NCBI GenBank assembly: GCA_964519365.1
Contig: CAZFHP010000032.1
Location: 1 to 17,060 of the forward strand
Reading direction: 5' to 3'
From: CAZFHP01 sp964519365
GTDB lineage: Bacteria > Babelota > Babeliae > Babelales > RVW-14
Length of the DNA stretch: 17,060 nucleotides
The translations under genes and the position numbers were made by a program. Position 1 is the first letter of the stretch. Each line of letters opens with the position of its first letter. The notes beneath the pieces are model-generated. The model was not told where the DNA came from and did no database searches. It worked only from the letters and a program-made list of their open reading frames with translations. This document shows positions 1 through 6,769 of the stretch, piece by piece.

Positions 1-2367
1 GTTGACGGTCATTATATTTGCTTCGGTGGTTTTGACAAAGCAGGAAAACGTGTACGTGGTCCTGTAACACGCTTGAACAATCAAGGTGTAATATATGTCA
101 ACCACGGTGGTAAGATCACGATCACACGTCCAACAGAAGGCACCTTTACAGACTTGACAAGCATCCCTTATGAAACCATTATCGATACCATAGTCGCCCA
201 AAAAGTATGGAACGACTATAACAACGATGGTGATGAACGTGTTATCGAGTTAGCAGGTCGTATTGATCTTCCTCACGATCAAGCAACATTTGCTGCAGGC
301 GCTGGTGTACAGCCATTCGGATTTACCCAAGAAATGTTTGCTGCTCGCGCAGCTGAAACAGGTGGGTATGTTCGTGTAAGCTTCGACAACCCAGCACGTA
401 GCAAAGCTGACCGTTCAGGTGCTGAAGACGTATTCATCAACTGGTTCAACCGTGAAGGCGACAACGACATGTTTGCACGTCAACGTGAATGTTGCGCATC
501 TTCATGCTTCCAAAACATTGTACGTAAGTTCGGCGCACGCGCAACGGAAAGCATTGATGCTCCACAACCACGACCAGCACAGTTGCTTTACATCGGTGCC
601 GGTGATGAAATACAACAACTTCGCGTTTCAGGTGCAACAGCATCCGATCCATTCATGATCGATATTTCTGGTGACTCAGTTCAACCAGTAGTCGGCCGTG
701 TACGTGAATTTGTTACAGACCAACGTACAATAGACCAAGTAACCGATCACTTTATTGGTGAAGGTGACCATGCAATCTTGTTTGGTGAGTTTGGTGGACG
801 CGTCGGGCTCGGTTCTCATGACTGGAATTCACATTCAGGTGGAGAGTCATGGAGCGTGCTTGGTAAAGACCATATCCAAGTAAGACCACTTGGTGACATG
901 ATTGTTGACCTTAACTGCAACTTGTTAGTTGCTGACAGACAAGCACTTGTTGCTACAACCAAGTTCGGTGGATTTGAAGATCATCGTTTGACCTTCCGTT
1001 CAGAAAATCCACTTGAAATTCGTGTGCCAGCTGGCGGCGAGCTTGATCTTTCAAGCTTCGGTCAGGGTACAGGACAGCAACAAATCGCTCTTGGTGGTAA
1101 AACCAAGCTTGTGTTTGAACCTGGTGCAACGTTACGTTTCCCAGAAGGTGCTAACGTAGACGGTGGTGTTGTTCTTTATGTTAACGAAGAAGCTGAATTA
1201 ATATTTGAAGGCTCAATCGAAGACGTAAACTTCACACAGCCATTTGTCACATCAGCAGCTGCTGACATAGAACGTATCAAGATTAAGGGTACGGGACAAA
1301 TCTGGGGTAACAAGCATGGTAAGATCAAAGTATTAGGTGGTGTTATGGTTGGTGTACAAGCCGACACACGTACCCCTAACACAGCGCTTACCATCAGTAT
1401 GAACCGTCAAGCTGAGTTCTTGATTGGTACAGACACGGTCTCCGGTGGTGCGTTTGAAGTTGGTAACCCAGCAGATCTTCCAGGAACATCCATTGACTTC
1501 ACGTTAATTAACTTCGGTGGTAACCCATTGAACTTAATCGAACGTGGTGGTTTCTTAGGTCTTGGCGCTGGTGTTATTGACAAGCATGGTGACATGAATG
1601 GTAACGCTGATGTTGCTGGCAACCCAATATTAGACATTGACGGTCTTGCTGCACTTGATGCTAACGACCTTCCAAGATTTACAGCAAACACCGACCCTTA
1701 CTCTGGCTGGAACATCCAACCATTGTTTAATGTTAACGCGATTAACATTGATATTCGGGCTGGTCAGTTCGACAGTAGCAACATCGTTGACGGCTCTGAT
1801 GCCAATGCTTCGTTGATCGCTGTTGGTCCTGCTGCTTCGTACCGTTGGGTGCAGGGCGGACCTACCGAAGCTCAAACACGCGGTGGCGGTAACGTCATGT
1901 TAGTTCCTGCTGTTGTCCCAGCTGAAGGCTTCTTCAGAGCCAATGTTTGGGATTATGCAGGTGCATTACCTGATGGTGAACAATACTCCATGTTAGCTGC
2001 TGGCCCATTAATGATCGATAGAGCATCGGATGATATCGTAGCAACACCATTTGGAGCTGTGGGTGGTCAAGAGTTTAACTTCACCACACCAGAAGATTTC
2101 TTTAATCTTCTTGGTGTACGTCCAGTTAATGATCATCCAAATAAGAAGGTTGACATCGGTGTTGTTGGATTTGATGTATTTGGTGGTTTTGTTAACGCAG
2201 ACAACTTGAATGAACTTTATGCTGTTGATGTTAACAGAATTGTTAGATTCGAAAATCCAACAATTGCTGAGGGAAGAGCTGAAACGGCTATTCCTGATGG
2301 AACCCTTGTTGCTCGAAGTGATGGTCCTGGTATTGATCCAGTAGTATTTGCTCCATATAGACGATAA
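1..2367 (+). CDS. Large strand-rich surface/secreted protein, 5' end outside window
   Basis: The frame is open from the first base, so the start lies upstream; 788 codons are visible, ending in TAA followed directly by TAG. I do not recognise the family. The protein is rich in Gly, Asn, Asp and Val, with many short beta-strand-like segments separated by G-N/G-G turns, a pattern typical of beta-helix or autotransporter-passenger-like extracellular proteins. Cysteines are rare, with one cluster (ECCASSC, encoded near 490-515). Arg is mostly CGT and Gly mostly GGT, with many AAC and TTC codons, suggesting high expression; towards the 3' end (after about 2080) codons become more A/T-ending. It lies 81 bp upstream of an outer-membrane barrel gene on the same strand, so the two may work together at the cell surface. 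Presence and topology are clear; function is unknown. Confidence 0.75.
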   Translation, partial: VDGHYICFGGFDKAGKRVRGPVTRLNNQGVIYVNHGGKITITRPTEGTFTDLTSIPYETIIDTIVAQKVWNDYNNDGDERVIELAGRIDLPHDQATFAAGAGVQPFGFTQEMFAARAAETGGYVRVSFDNPARSKADRSGAEDVFINWFNREGDNDMFARQRECCASSCFQNIVRKFGARATESIDAPQPRPAQLLYIGAGDEIQQLRVSGATASDPFMIDISGDSVQPVVGRVREFVTDQRTIDQVTDHFIGEGDHAILFGEFGGRVGLGSHDWNSHSGGESWSVLGKDHIQVRPLGDMIVDLNCNLLVADRQALVATTKFGGFEDHRLTFRSENPLEIRVPAGGELDLSSFGQGTGQQQIALGGKTKLVFEPGATLRFPEGANVDGGVVLYVNEEAELIFEGSIEDVNFTQPFVTSAAADIERIKIKGTGQIWGNKHGKIKVLGGVMVGVQADTRTPNTALTISMNRQAEFLIGTDTVSGGAFEVGNPADLPGTSIDFTLINFGGNPLNLIERGGFLGLGAGVIDKHGDMNGNADVAGNPILDIDGLAALDANDLPRFTANTDPYSGWNIQPLFNVNAINIDIRAGQFDSSNIVDGSDANASLIAVGPAASYRWVQGGPTEAQTRGGGNVMLVPAVVPAEGFFRANVWDYAGALPDGEQYSMLAAGPLMIDRASDDIVATPFGAVGGQEFNFTTPEDFFNLLGVRPVNDHPNKKVDIGVVGFDVFGGFVNADNLNELYAVDVNRIVRFENPTIAEGRAETAIPDGTLVARSDGPGIDPVVFAPYRR

Positions 2368-2374
2368 TAGCATT

Positions 2375-2402
2375 GAGAGGGGAGCTGAAAAGCTTCCCTC
2401 TT
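2375..2402 (+). terminator. Hairpin between surface protein and outer-membrane protein genes
   Basis: Arms 2375-2386 and 2391-2402 pair over 12 bp around a GAAA loop, with G-T wobbles. It begins 7 bases after the stop codon at 2367. No clear T-run follows, so it may be an attenuator or mRNA-stabilising hairpin rather than a full terminator. Confidence 0.45.
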
Positions 2403-2448
2403 GAGATTGTAGAAAGGATCGTGAATTACTTATAATTCAGGAGAAAAA

Positions 2449-4365
2449 ATGAGAAAACTAAAACTACTTGGCTTAGCCTTGTGCCTAATAGGTACAGCGC
2501 AAGCTACAGATTTTAGAACGCCGCTTATGACCGGGAACGGCTTGCTGCGTAACGAAGTTGAAATGAAAAAAGATAAGTGGTCCCTGAATGTTTGGTCAAC
2601 GGGACATTATCGATCGGCAAATAAAGCATTTAAAAAGCATGGTACAGATACAGAGCCATTGTCATCATTGATTTTTGGCAAAACAGAGTTTGTTTTAGCT
2701 GAAGCTTTTCAGGGTGGTAAAGATACTACTGATGGTTATCTTGCAAAGTATTATACAAGAAACGGAAGCCCATTTTTGGCGGTGACGAAGTTTAAACCTC
2801 GCGCAAGTTATACTGAACGTGGCATGACGCTTGGTGGTACGTTTGAATACCCTGTCTGGAATAACAAAGGACGCGTTGGCTTACGTGCTGCCGTGCCTAT
2901 CAGAACGGTTCGTATTGAACGTGATGATGAAGGCGAAAGCATGCAAGATGGATTTGATGATTGCGTAATTCGTGGTGATGTGACAAGAATGACGGATAAG
3001 CACACTACTGCTGCCGTATCACAAGTTTTTTCTGGCATTTCACGTTATAAGCTTTCATTAGTCAACCAGTTTAAAAAGCTAAGAGATGATGGAACTGTTG
3101 TTCCGGCTTTAGAGCTTAACGATGCAGCTACATCTTCAGGTATTGATAATGGGTCATATAACAAAAACAAAAATGTTGTCCATGAATACAAAGGCGAAAA
3201 CATTCCGTTTGTAATCATGTATGCCCCTGGCTATAGACCTTTAGGTAGACCTACCGGTGTAACGGTTAATAAGGTTGGCGGAGACCCTCAGTTTGAGGGC
3301 GGCGTTATAGGAAAAGAGGTTGTTTTTGGCAGAACAATTACAGAGTCTGATGGTGAGGATAAAGGAACTGCTCTTAAAGACTTGCCGAATACTGCCTTAA
3401 CTGGTTTGGATTCACAGTATGGTTATGTCTTTGCAAAGAATACTGATTATCGTAAATTGGCTGGGCAACCAGGATTTGATGATTTATGGTTTTCAACGAT
3501 TCATCTTGGTAGCGATAGAAACGTAACAACAGCATCTAGAGGTGGTGTTGACTTTATAGAACGAGCTCTTTTAGGCTATCAAGTAAGTGCAGAAGAATTC
3601 TTATCAAGCAACGACTATGTATTGGCAACTAACCAACGCACGGGTCTTGGCGATATCGACGCAGCAGCCTTCTATGAACATACGTTCAATGAAGACTGGC
3701 GTGGAGAGATTTTCCTTGGTGTTCGCTTCCCAACAGGAGCATCCAGCCATTTCTGTGGCAACCCATACAAAGTACAACTTGGTAACGGCGGCCACTTTGA
3801 AATCAAAATTGGCGGTAACGTTTCATGGGATGCAGCTGACTGGGTTAACTTGAAACTTGATGCATCTTATTCGTTTGCTCTTCAAGATATGGAACAACGT
3901 TATGCTACATACAAAGGCTCCACGGTTAAGAATATTGGCAACTGCGTAGGTGCTGATGTTGACTGGGGATATTTCTTGGGCCACTTTGATGCAACATTCT
4001 TCCATAGCAAGACAGACAGACTTGCTTCGACGTTTGGTTATGAGTTCTACTTCAAGACGGAAGATAACATTACGTTCAAGAACAAGAGTAGTCATGAGCA
4101 CTTCTTGGGTGAAGCATGGTCTGATGCTGATGGACCGGTAGCTCTTAATGGCAAGAATGGTACTAAATTTGGACCTCTTGAAATGGAACTTGACAGCAAG
4201 CTTGCAGAAGCTGGCACGGAAAGTATCGCGCACAGACTACGTTTTGAAACATCATGGAGATTACACAAGTACGTTGATGTGTACGGTGGTGGTGCCTACA
4301 CCTTCGCTGGACAAAATGTCCCACGCGAAACGGACGGCTACTGCGGTATGAAAGTACGTTTTTAA
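2449..4365 (+). CDS. Outer-membrane beta-barrel protein (638 aa)
   Basis: The ATG at 2449 follows an AGGAG-type ribosome binding site. Residues 1-19 are a typical Sec signal peptide (basic start, hydrophobic core, cleavage after AQA). The rest alternates polar and hydrophobic residues in strand-like blocks and ends in ...MKVRF; a C-terminal Phe is the usual recognition signal for barrel assembly by the BAM machinery. The C-terminal half contains a block (a G-x-FPTG motif, then a GNGG turn, then a YATYKG segment) that also occurs in the same order in the protein at 12781-14178, so the two look like members of one family. Codon use shifts at about 3590: the first half uses A/T-ending codons, the second more AAC/TTC/GAC codons, like the surface protein upstream. 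Likely an outer-membrane porin or structural protein; no substrate can be named. Confidence 0.75.
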   Translation: MRKLKLLGLALCLIGTAQATDFRTPLMTGNGLLRNEVEMKKDKWSLNVWSTGHYRSANKAFKKHGTDTEPLSSLIFGKTEFVLAEAFQGGKDTTDGYLAKYYTRNGSPFLAVTKFKPRASYTERGMTLGGTFEYPVWNNKGRVGLRAAVPIRTVRIERDDEGESMQDGFDDCVIRGDVTRMTDKHTTAAVSQVFSGISRYKLSLVNQFKKLRDDGTVVPALELNDAATSSGIDNGSYNKNKNVVHEYKGENIPFVIMYAPGYRPLGRPTGVTVNKVGGDPQFEGGVIGKEVVFGRTITESDGEDKGTALKDLPNTALTGLDSQYGYVFAKNTDYRKLAGQPGFDDLWFSTIHLGSDRNVTTASRGGVDFIERALLGYQVSAEEFLSSNDYVLATNQRTGLGDIDAAAFYEHTFNEDWRGEIFLGVRFPTGASSHFCGNPYKVQLGNGGHFEIKIGGNVSWDAADWVNLKLDASYSFALQDMEQRYATYKGSTVKNIGNCVGADVDWGYFLGHFDATFFHSKTDRLASTFGYEFYFKTEDNITFKNKSSHEHFLGEAWSDADGPVALNGKNGTKFGPLEMELDSKLAEAGTESIAHRLRFETSWRLHKYVDVYGGGAYTFAGQNVPRETDGYCGMKVRF

Positions 4366-4443
4366 GGTTTGAAAAGCTTTAAAAAGGCGCTTCTAGTCCT
4401 GGCGCAAGCTAGGATTATTAGGATTAATTGAGATCCTAAATCG

Positions 4444-4496
4444 AAAAGGCCATCACATGTTTCTTCGGAAATGTGTGGTGGCCTTTTGCTTTTTTG
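4444..4496 (+). terminator. Strong intrinsic terminator after the outer-membrane protein gene
   Basis: A 19-bp stem (4444-4462 with 4469-4487, a few G-T pairs) is capped by the very stable C(TTCG)G loop and followed by GCTTTTTT. The preceding stretch 4366-4443 holds only short imperfect AGGATT-type repeats. This ends the leftward surface-protein unit just before the repeat-rich region. Confidence 0.9.
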
Positions 4497-4508
4497 TTAT
4501 TCTCGGTC

Positions 4509-4559
4509 CCCTCGGTACAACCGTCTTTGCCTAACGGCACGACGGCCACTCGGGACCAA
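4509..4559 (+). repeat. Inverted repeat A, left copy
   Basis: 51 bp that reappears inverted at 4773-4823 with one mismatch. It shares its outline (CCTCGGTAC start, CCGTCT, ACTCGG end) with repeat B next to it, so A and B are members of one family. Between 4366 and 4851 there is no gene apart from this repeat material, the terminator and a promoter. Confidence 0.9.
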
Positions 4560-4570
4560 GCGGAAGAACT

Positions 4571-4619
4571 CCTCGGTACCCCGTCTACGCTTACAGCTTC
4601 GCCGGGTACTCGGAGTGAA
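4571..4619 (+). repeat. Inverted repeat B, left copy
   Basis: 49 bp, identical in inverted orientation to 5156-5204. Its ends (CCTCGGTACCCC and GGGTACTCGGAG) are roughly complementary to each other, so each unit is itself an imperfect palindrome, as in REP-type repeats. Confidence 0.92.
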
Positions 4620-4664
4620 AGATATATCGATGGACATTGCTACTTTTTCGCTTTTTTACAAAAC

Positions 4665-4693
4665 TTTGCAAACACCCTTCATCCCTGTATAAT
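4665..4693 (+). promoter_or_regulatory. Promoter for the GIY-YIG transcript
   Basis: TTTGCA at 4665-4670, a 17-bp spacer and a perfect TATAAT at 4688-4693. It lies between repeats B and A', about 160 bp upstream of the nuclease start, so the predicted 5' leader carries the diverged unit and A', both able to fold. Confidence 0.6.
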
Positions 4694-4712
4694 ATCAGAA
4701 CGTTGTAAAATT

Positions 4713-4787
4713 ACTTACTCCGAGTAGCGCTTCTTCCCGGCCATGCTCGCCGAAGCCTTGGCGTAGGCTGGGTTGGTCCCGAGTGGC
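4713..4787 (-). repeat. Diverged third unit of the A/B repeat family
   Basis: It keeps the order of landmarks seen in B' (ACTCCGAGTA, CGCCGAAGC, GGCGTAG, GGTCCCGAG) with much divergence between them, and overlaps the start of A'. Its CGCCGAAGC...GGCGTAGGCTGG core recurs, inverted and with one mismatch over 24 bp, near 11839-11862 beside the second GIY-YIG gene. Confidence 0.55.
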
Positions 4788-4823
4788 CGTCGTGCCGTTA
4801 GGCAAAGATGGTTGTACCGAGGG
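4773..4823 (-). repeat. Inverted repeat A', right copy
   Basis: Inverted copy of 4509-4559 (50 of 51 positions). It ends 28 bp before the nuclease start. The nuclease reading frame runs open into it from 4783, which would give a spurious 23-residue N-terminal extension. Confidence 0.9.
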
Positions 4824-4851
4824 ACGAATAAAAATCAAATACAGGATCAGT

Positions 4852-5142
4852 ATGAACCCTTTTCATGTTTATGTTTTGGAGTGTTGTGATAAGAGCTTTT
4901 ATGTTGGGCATACGGAGGATTTGGCTAACAGAATAGAAGAGCATCAGACGGGTAAACGGCCCGGGTATACGGCAGCACGGTTACCCGTGAAGTTCTTGTA
5001 TGCTAGAGTATGTGAAACACGAGAGCAAGCAAAGGCGCTTGAAATACAGGTCAAAAATTGGTCTCGAAAAAAGAAAATAGCTTGGATGAGGGGTGATGTT
5101 GATAAATTGTCTGAGCATGCGAAGAAGAAGTTTGAGAAGTAA
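4852..5142 (+). CDS. Small GIY-YIG endonuclease (96 aa), element 1
   Basis: A single-domain GIY-YIG protein of the UPF0213/YhbQ-like size class. The motifs are in order: Y7-V-L for GIY, Y17-V-G for YIG, T21, R27 with H31 (DLANRIEEH), and the metal-binding Glu E64 in KALEIQVKNW, then the usual basic WSRKKK stretch. All expected catalytic residues are present, so it should be an active DNA nicking or cleaving enzyme. I chose the ATG at 4852 rather than the upstream ATG-less frame start at 4783 because the upstream codons are repeat A' sequence and the domain starts right after this Met; a weak AGGA lies upstream. It sits between A' and B' of a nested inverted-repeat structure, and its 3' part overlaps, antisense, the repeat-fused tail of the hicB-like gene. 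Confidence 0.85.
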   Translation: MNPFHVYVLECCDKSFYVGHTEDLANRIEEHQTGKRPGYTAARLPVKFLYARVCETREQAKALEIQVKNWSRKKKIAWMRGDVDKLSEHAKKKFEK

Positions 5143-5394
5143 GGTTGCGAAGAGATTCACTCCGAGTACCCGGCGAAGCTGTAAGCGTAGACGGGGTACC
5201 GAGGGGCCAACAAAAATAGAATCTACTACAGGCAGAATAAAATCTGGTTCGCCTTGAAAATAAAGCTCGACAGCTTCTTTTAGGTTTTTAGTTGCTTCAT
5301 CAAGTGTCTTCCCATACGATGATACATCGACGTTCAAGCATTGTGCTACAAATTGATCATTTTCTTTCCATACGACAAAACTTATTGATTTCAT
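4981..5394 (-). CDS. HicB-like antitoxin with repeat-derived C-terminal tail
   Basis: Residues 1-63 (5394-5206) are a clear HicB/UPF0150-type domain: SFVVWKENDQFVAQCLNVDVSSYGKTLDEATKNL..., the partly degraded RNase-H-like fold of HicB antitoxins. A strong AAGGAGG ribosome binding site precedes the ATG. After G63 the frame enters repeat B' (PSVPRLRLQLRRVLGV) and then runs antisense through the GIY-YIG gene to a stop at 4981. Family members usually end a few residues after this point, so only the last strand has probably been lost and replaced by about 74 foreign residues. No hicA toxin gene is visible next to it, so it is an orphan. It may be non-functional or the tail may be cleaved; the HicB identity of the N-terminal part is solid. 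Confidence 0.7.
   Translation of the reverse strand: MKSISFVVWKENDQFVAQCLNVDVSSYGKTLDEATKNLKEAVELYFQGEPDFILPVVDSIFVGPSVPRLRLQLRRVLGVNLFATLLLKLLLRMLRQFINITPHPSYFLFSRPIFDLYFKRLCLLSCFTYSSIQELHG
5156..5204 (-). repeat. Inverted repeat B', right copy, inside the hicB-like frame
   Basis: Perfect inverted copy of 4571-4619. It starts 14 bp after the GIY-YIG stop codon and ends exactly where the hicB-like protein loses family resemblance (codon 64). Confidence 0.92.
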
Positions 5395-5440
5395 ATAGGC
5401 CTCCTTCTTATCTGATCTTATACTATTTTTATTTTTCTAT

Positions 5441-5492
5441 AAAAGAGAGCGTTGCAAATAAACAACAAAAGAGAGTGTTGCAAATAAACAAC
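5441..5492. repeat. Tandem 26-bp duplication upstream of the hicB-like gene
   Basis: Two head-to-tail 26-bp units (5441-5466, 5467-5492) differing at one position. On the minus strand each carries TTTATTTGCAA, so the duplication may double a -35-like or operator element in the hicB-like promoter. The rest of the gap 5395-5805 holds a short palindrome (5516-5534) and a MITE-like element (5614-5793); I see no gene in it. Confidence 0.8.
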
Positions 5493-5515
5493 GTAAATAT
5501 TGACCTATCGTGTTT

Positions 5516-5534
5516 TCCCGGACTTGATCCGGGA
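5516..5534. repeat. Short palindrome TCCCGGA-CTTGA-TCCGGGA
   Basis: A 7-bp perfect stem with a 5-base loop, 19 bp in total. An identical copy lies at 6633-6651. It belongs to a class of short palindromes that I recall as widespread in unrelated bacterial genomes. Confidence 0.8.
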
Positions 5535-5613
5535 TCCATCTTTTCATTTCCTAAGGATAGGGTTTAAAGCATTTTCTGAACGAACAGTTTTTTAATTAAC
5601 CCTCTTGTAAGTA

Positions 5614-5793
5614 ATTAACGTGAGTTCGATTTAAGCGAAAGTACCAGACATACACCTCCTGGATGAAGTTTTCTTAAATTCTCCGTTCGCCCTGAGGCGC
5701 AACGTAGTCGTGCCCTCAGGGCGAACGGATTTTGGGAACAGCCTTACTGCTAGGCGCTTTCATTTAATTTACTTAAATCGAACTCACGTTAAT
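5614..5793. mobile_element. MITE-like 180-bp element with 22-bp terminal inverted repeats
   Basis: Perfect 22-bp inverted termini (5614-5635 and 5772-5793, beginning ATTAACGTGAGTTCG) enclose a central 16-bp perfect inverted repeat. No coding frame is present. The right end lies 12 bp from the 3' end of the PIN toxin gene. No convincing target-site duplication is seen at the flanks. The structure fits a non-autonomous miniature element or a large cruciform-forming repeat. Confidence 0.65.
5682..5729. repeat. Central hairpin of the MITE-like element
   Basis: Arms 5682-5697 and 5714-5729 (TCCGTTCGCCCTGAGG and its complement) pair perfectly over 16 bp with a 16-base loop. Confidence 0.85.
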
Positions 5794-5805
5794 CATGATT
5801 GGTTT

Positions 5806-6219
5806 TCAAAATGTATATGGATTTACGATTTTTAATGTGCGATCAAGCTTATGCCCATGATGCATATCTTCTGAGTATAAGATTGAGCAGCTACTTTTAA
5901 GAGCTGCTGCTATGATAAGTCTGTCGTAGTAAGAATAATTATATTTTTCAATAAGTGATAATGCTTTTTTTATGGTGTTTTGGCAAACGTTTAAAATTTC
6001 AAAATTCTGTGTTATTTCGTCAATGACCTGAATAATTTTGGGAAATTTGATATTCATTTTTTTGCTCATGACGTTTGCTAATTCGTTGAGAACTTGAGTG
6101 CTTACGATAATTGTAGCATGTTTCTTTAAGAGTGTTTCTGTTTTTGATTTTTTTGTTAGTTCGTCTTGTGAATAGAGGTAAAGCAGGATATTGGTGTCAA
6201 AAAAAGCTTTATCGTTCAT
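5806..6219 (-). CDS. PIN-domain ribonuclease toxin (VapC-like, 137 aa)
   Basis: A PIN domain of normal VapC length. The acidic metal-binding residues are all visible: D8 in FFDTNILLYL, E46 in VLNELANV, D99 in YYDRLIIAAAL and D118 in YSEDMHHG. VapC toxins are Mg-dependent RNases that usually cut tRNA or rRNA and are held inactive by a cognate antitoxin. The ATG overlaps the stop of the upstream antitoxin gene by 11 bp (shared ATGAACGATAA), the usual translational coupling in such pairs. It ends 12 bp from a MITE-like element. All catalytic residues are retained, so it is probably functional. Confidence 0.87.
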   Translation of the reverse strand: MNDKAFFDTNILLYLYSQDELTKKSKTETLLKKHATIIVSTQVLNELANVMSKKMNIKFPKIIQVIDEITQNFEILNVCQNTIKKALSLIEKYNYSYYDRLIIAAALKSSCSILYSEDMHHGHKLDRTLKIVNPYTF

Positions 6220-6445
6220 GTGCTTCGTCTCTATTAAATGTGTATCCTTTGGTTTTTATTTTAACGGCTGAAAATTTTTTCTTTTTGCTTATGGCTTTTT
6301 TTTTGCTTGCAGCTTTTTTCTTTTTTGTTGCTTTTTTTTCAACAAGGATAAGTACTCGAAATTCTTTAGTGAGTTGAGAAAGATACTTTTTAGGAATTTG
6401 GATGCTCCCCTTTTTTTCTTGAGCAACAAATTCGATCGCATTCAT
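6209..6445 (-). CDS. Cognate antitoxin with lysine-rich insert (78 aa)
   Basis: The first gene of the PIN operon, with AGGAG upstream of the ATG at 6445. Residues 1-35 (AIEFVAQEKKGSIQIPKKYL...FRVLILVE) look like the small antitoxins with an AbrB/MazE-like or related N-terminal fold that are commonly found before PIN toxins. Residues 58-78 (FSAVKIKTKGYTFNRDEAHER) look like the toxin-binding tail of that group. Between them, residues 37-57 are almost only Lys, Ala and Ser, an unusual low-complexity basic stretch encoded by A-rich DNA that may have expanded by slippage. It probably neutralises the toxin and represses the operon; the exact antitoxin family is uncertain. Confidence 0.75.
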   Translation of the reverse strand: MNAIEFVAQEKKGSIQIPKKYLSQLTKEFRVLILVEKKATKKKKAASKKKAISKKKKFSAVKIKTKGYTFNRDEAHER

Positions 6446-6472
6446 GATAGCTCCTATGATATTGTACGATTA

Positions 6473-6512
6473 CGTTTACTATATGCATGATACATGATTT
6501 TGAATGTAAACG
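6473..6512. promoter_or_regulatory. Candidate operator/promoter of the PIN toxin-antitoxin operon
   Basis: An inverted repeat CGTTTAC (6473-6479) / GTAAACG (6506-6512) encloses an imperfect palindrome around ATGCATGATACATGAT, 28-67 bp upstream of the antitoxin start. On the minus strand TTTACA could serve as a -35 box. The position fits autoregulation by the antitoxin. Confidence 0.4.
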
Positions 6513-6549
6513 AGTGGTTTGTGAATGTAAAGAATTTTTGAAAAATCCA

Positions 6550-6651
6550 TTCGATACGCCCGTCCTTCGATACGCATAAGAATGCTACTCAGGATGAACG
6601 GCTTCTCAGGATGAACGGCTACTCAGAGCCTGTCCCGGACTTGATCCGGGA
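6550..6651. repeat. Composite array of short repeats
   Basis: Two copies of TTCGATACGC (6550, 6566) are followed by 2.5 head-to-tail copies of a 17-bp unit (GCTACTCAGGATGAACG; 6584-6600, 6601-6617, 6618-6626), then a copy of the TCCCGGA palindrome (6633-6651). No gene is seen between 6446 and 6733. Confidence 0.75.
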
Positions 6652-6722
6652 ATGAGCGGGATGCTTTTATTGTTGCATGGGATAACAAGAAAAATGTTTT
6701 TGTGTTGCCATGTGTTTTGCCG

Positions 6723-6769
6723 AAAGAATCTTCTTAATCTGTCTTATCATGGTTATCCTGGTTCAGACA
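6723..6769 (-). repeat. Dispersed repeat E, copy 1
   Basis: About 47 bp resembling 8350-8397 (one indel, a handful of substitutions); its 18-bp end recurs at 7515-7532. It contains the stop codon and the last dozen codons of the small gene at 6734-6952. Confidence 0.75.

Larger units (their letters stand above)
4509..5204. mobile_element. Putative GIY-YIG element: nuclease gene nested in two inverted repeat pairs
   Basis: From left to right: repeat A (4509-4559), repeat B (4571-4619), a good promoter, a diverged unit (4713-4787), A' (4773-4823), the GIY-YIG gene (4852-5142), B' (5156-5204). A/A' match inverted over 51 bp with one mismatch; B/B' match inverted over 49 bp with no mismatch. The right boundary interrupts a hicB-like reading frame in the codon where B' starts, which is direct evidence that this DNA arrived in or recombined at that gene. 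No transposase or target-site duplication was found, so mobility is inferred. Outer limits could lie a few bases beyond the stated ends. Confidence 0.55.

Noticed and set aside
4471..4727. Two overlapping plus-strand frames across repeats A and B
   Set aside because: They are translations of the inverted repeats and terminator, with no ribosome binding site or family similarity.
5292..5567. Plus-strand frame opposite the hicB-like start
   Set aside because: It runs through the hicB antisense strand, tandem repeat and a palindrome; no ribosome binding site or recognisable domain.
6550..6651. Repeat array considered as a CRISPR
   Set aside because: Units are 10-17 bp and head to tail without unique spacers, and no cas gene is present.
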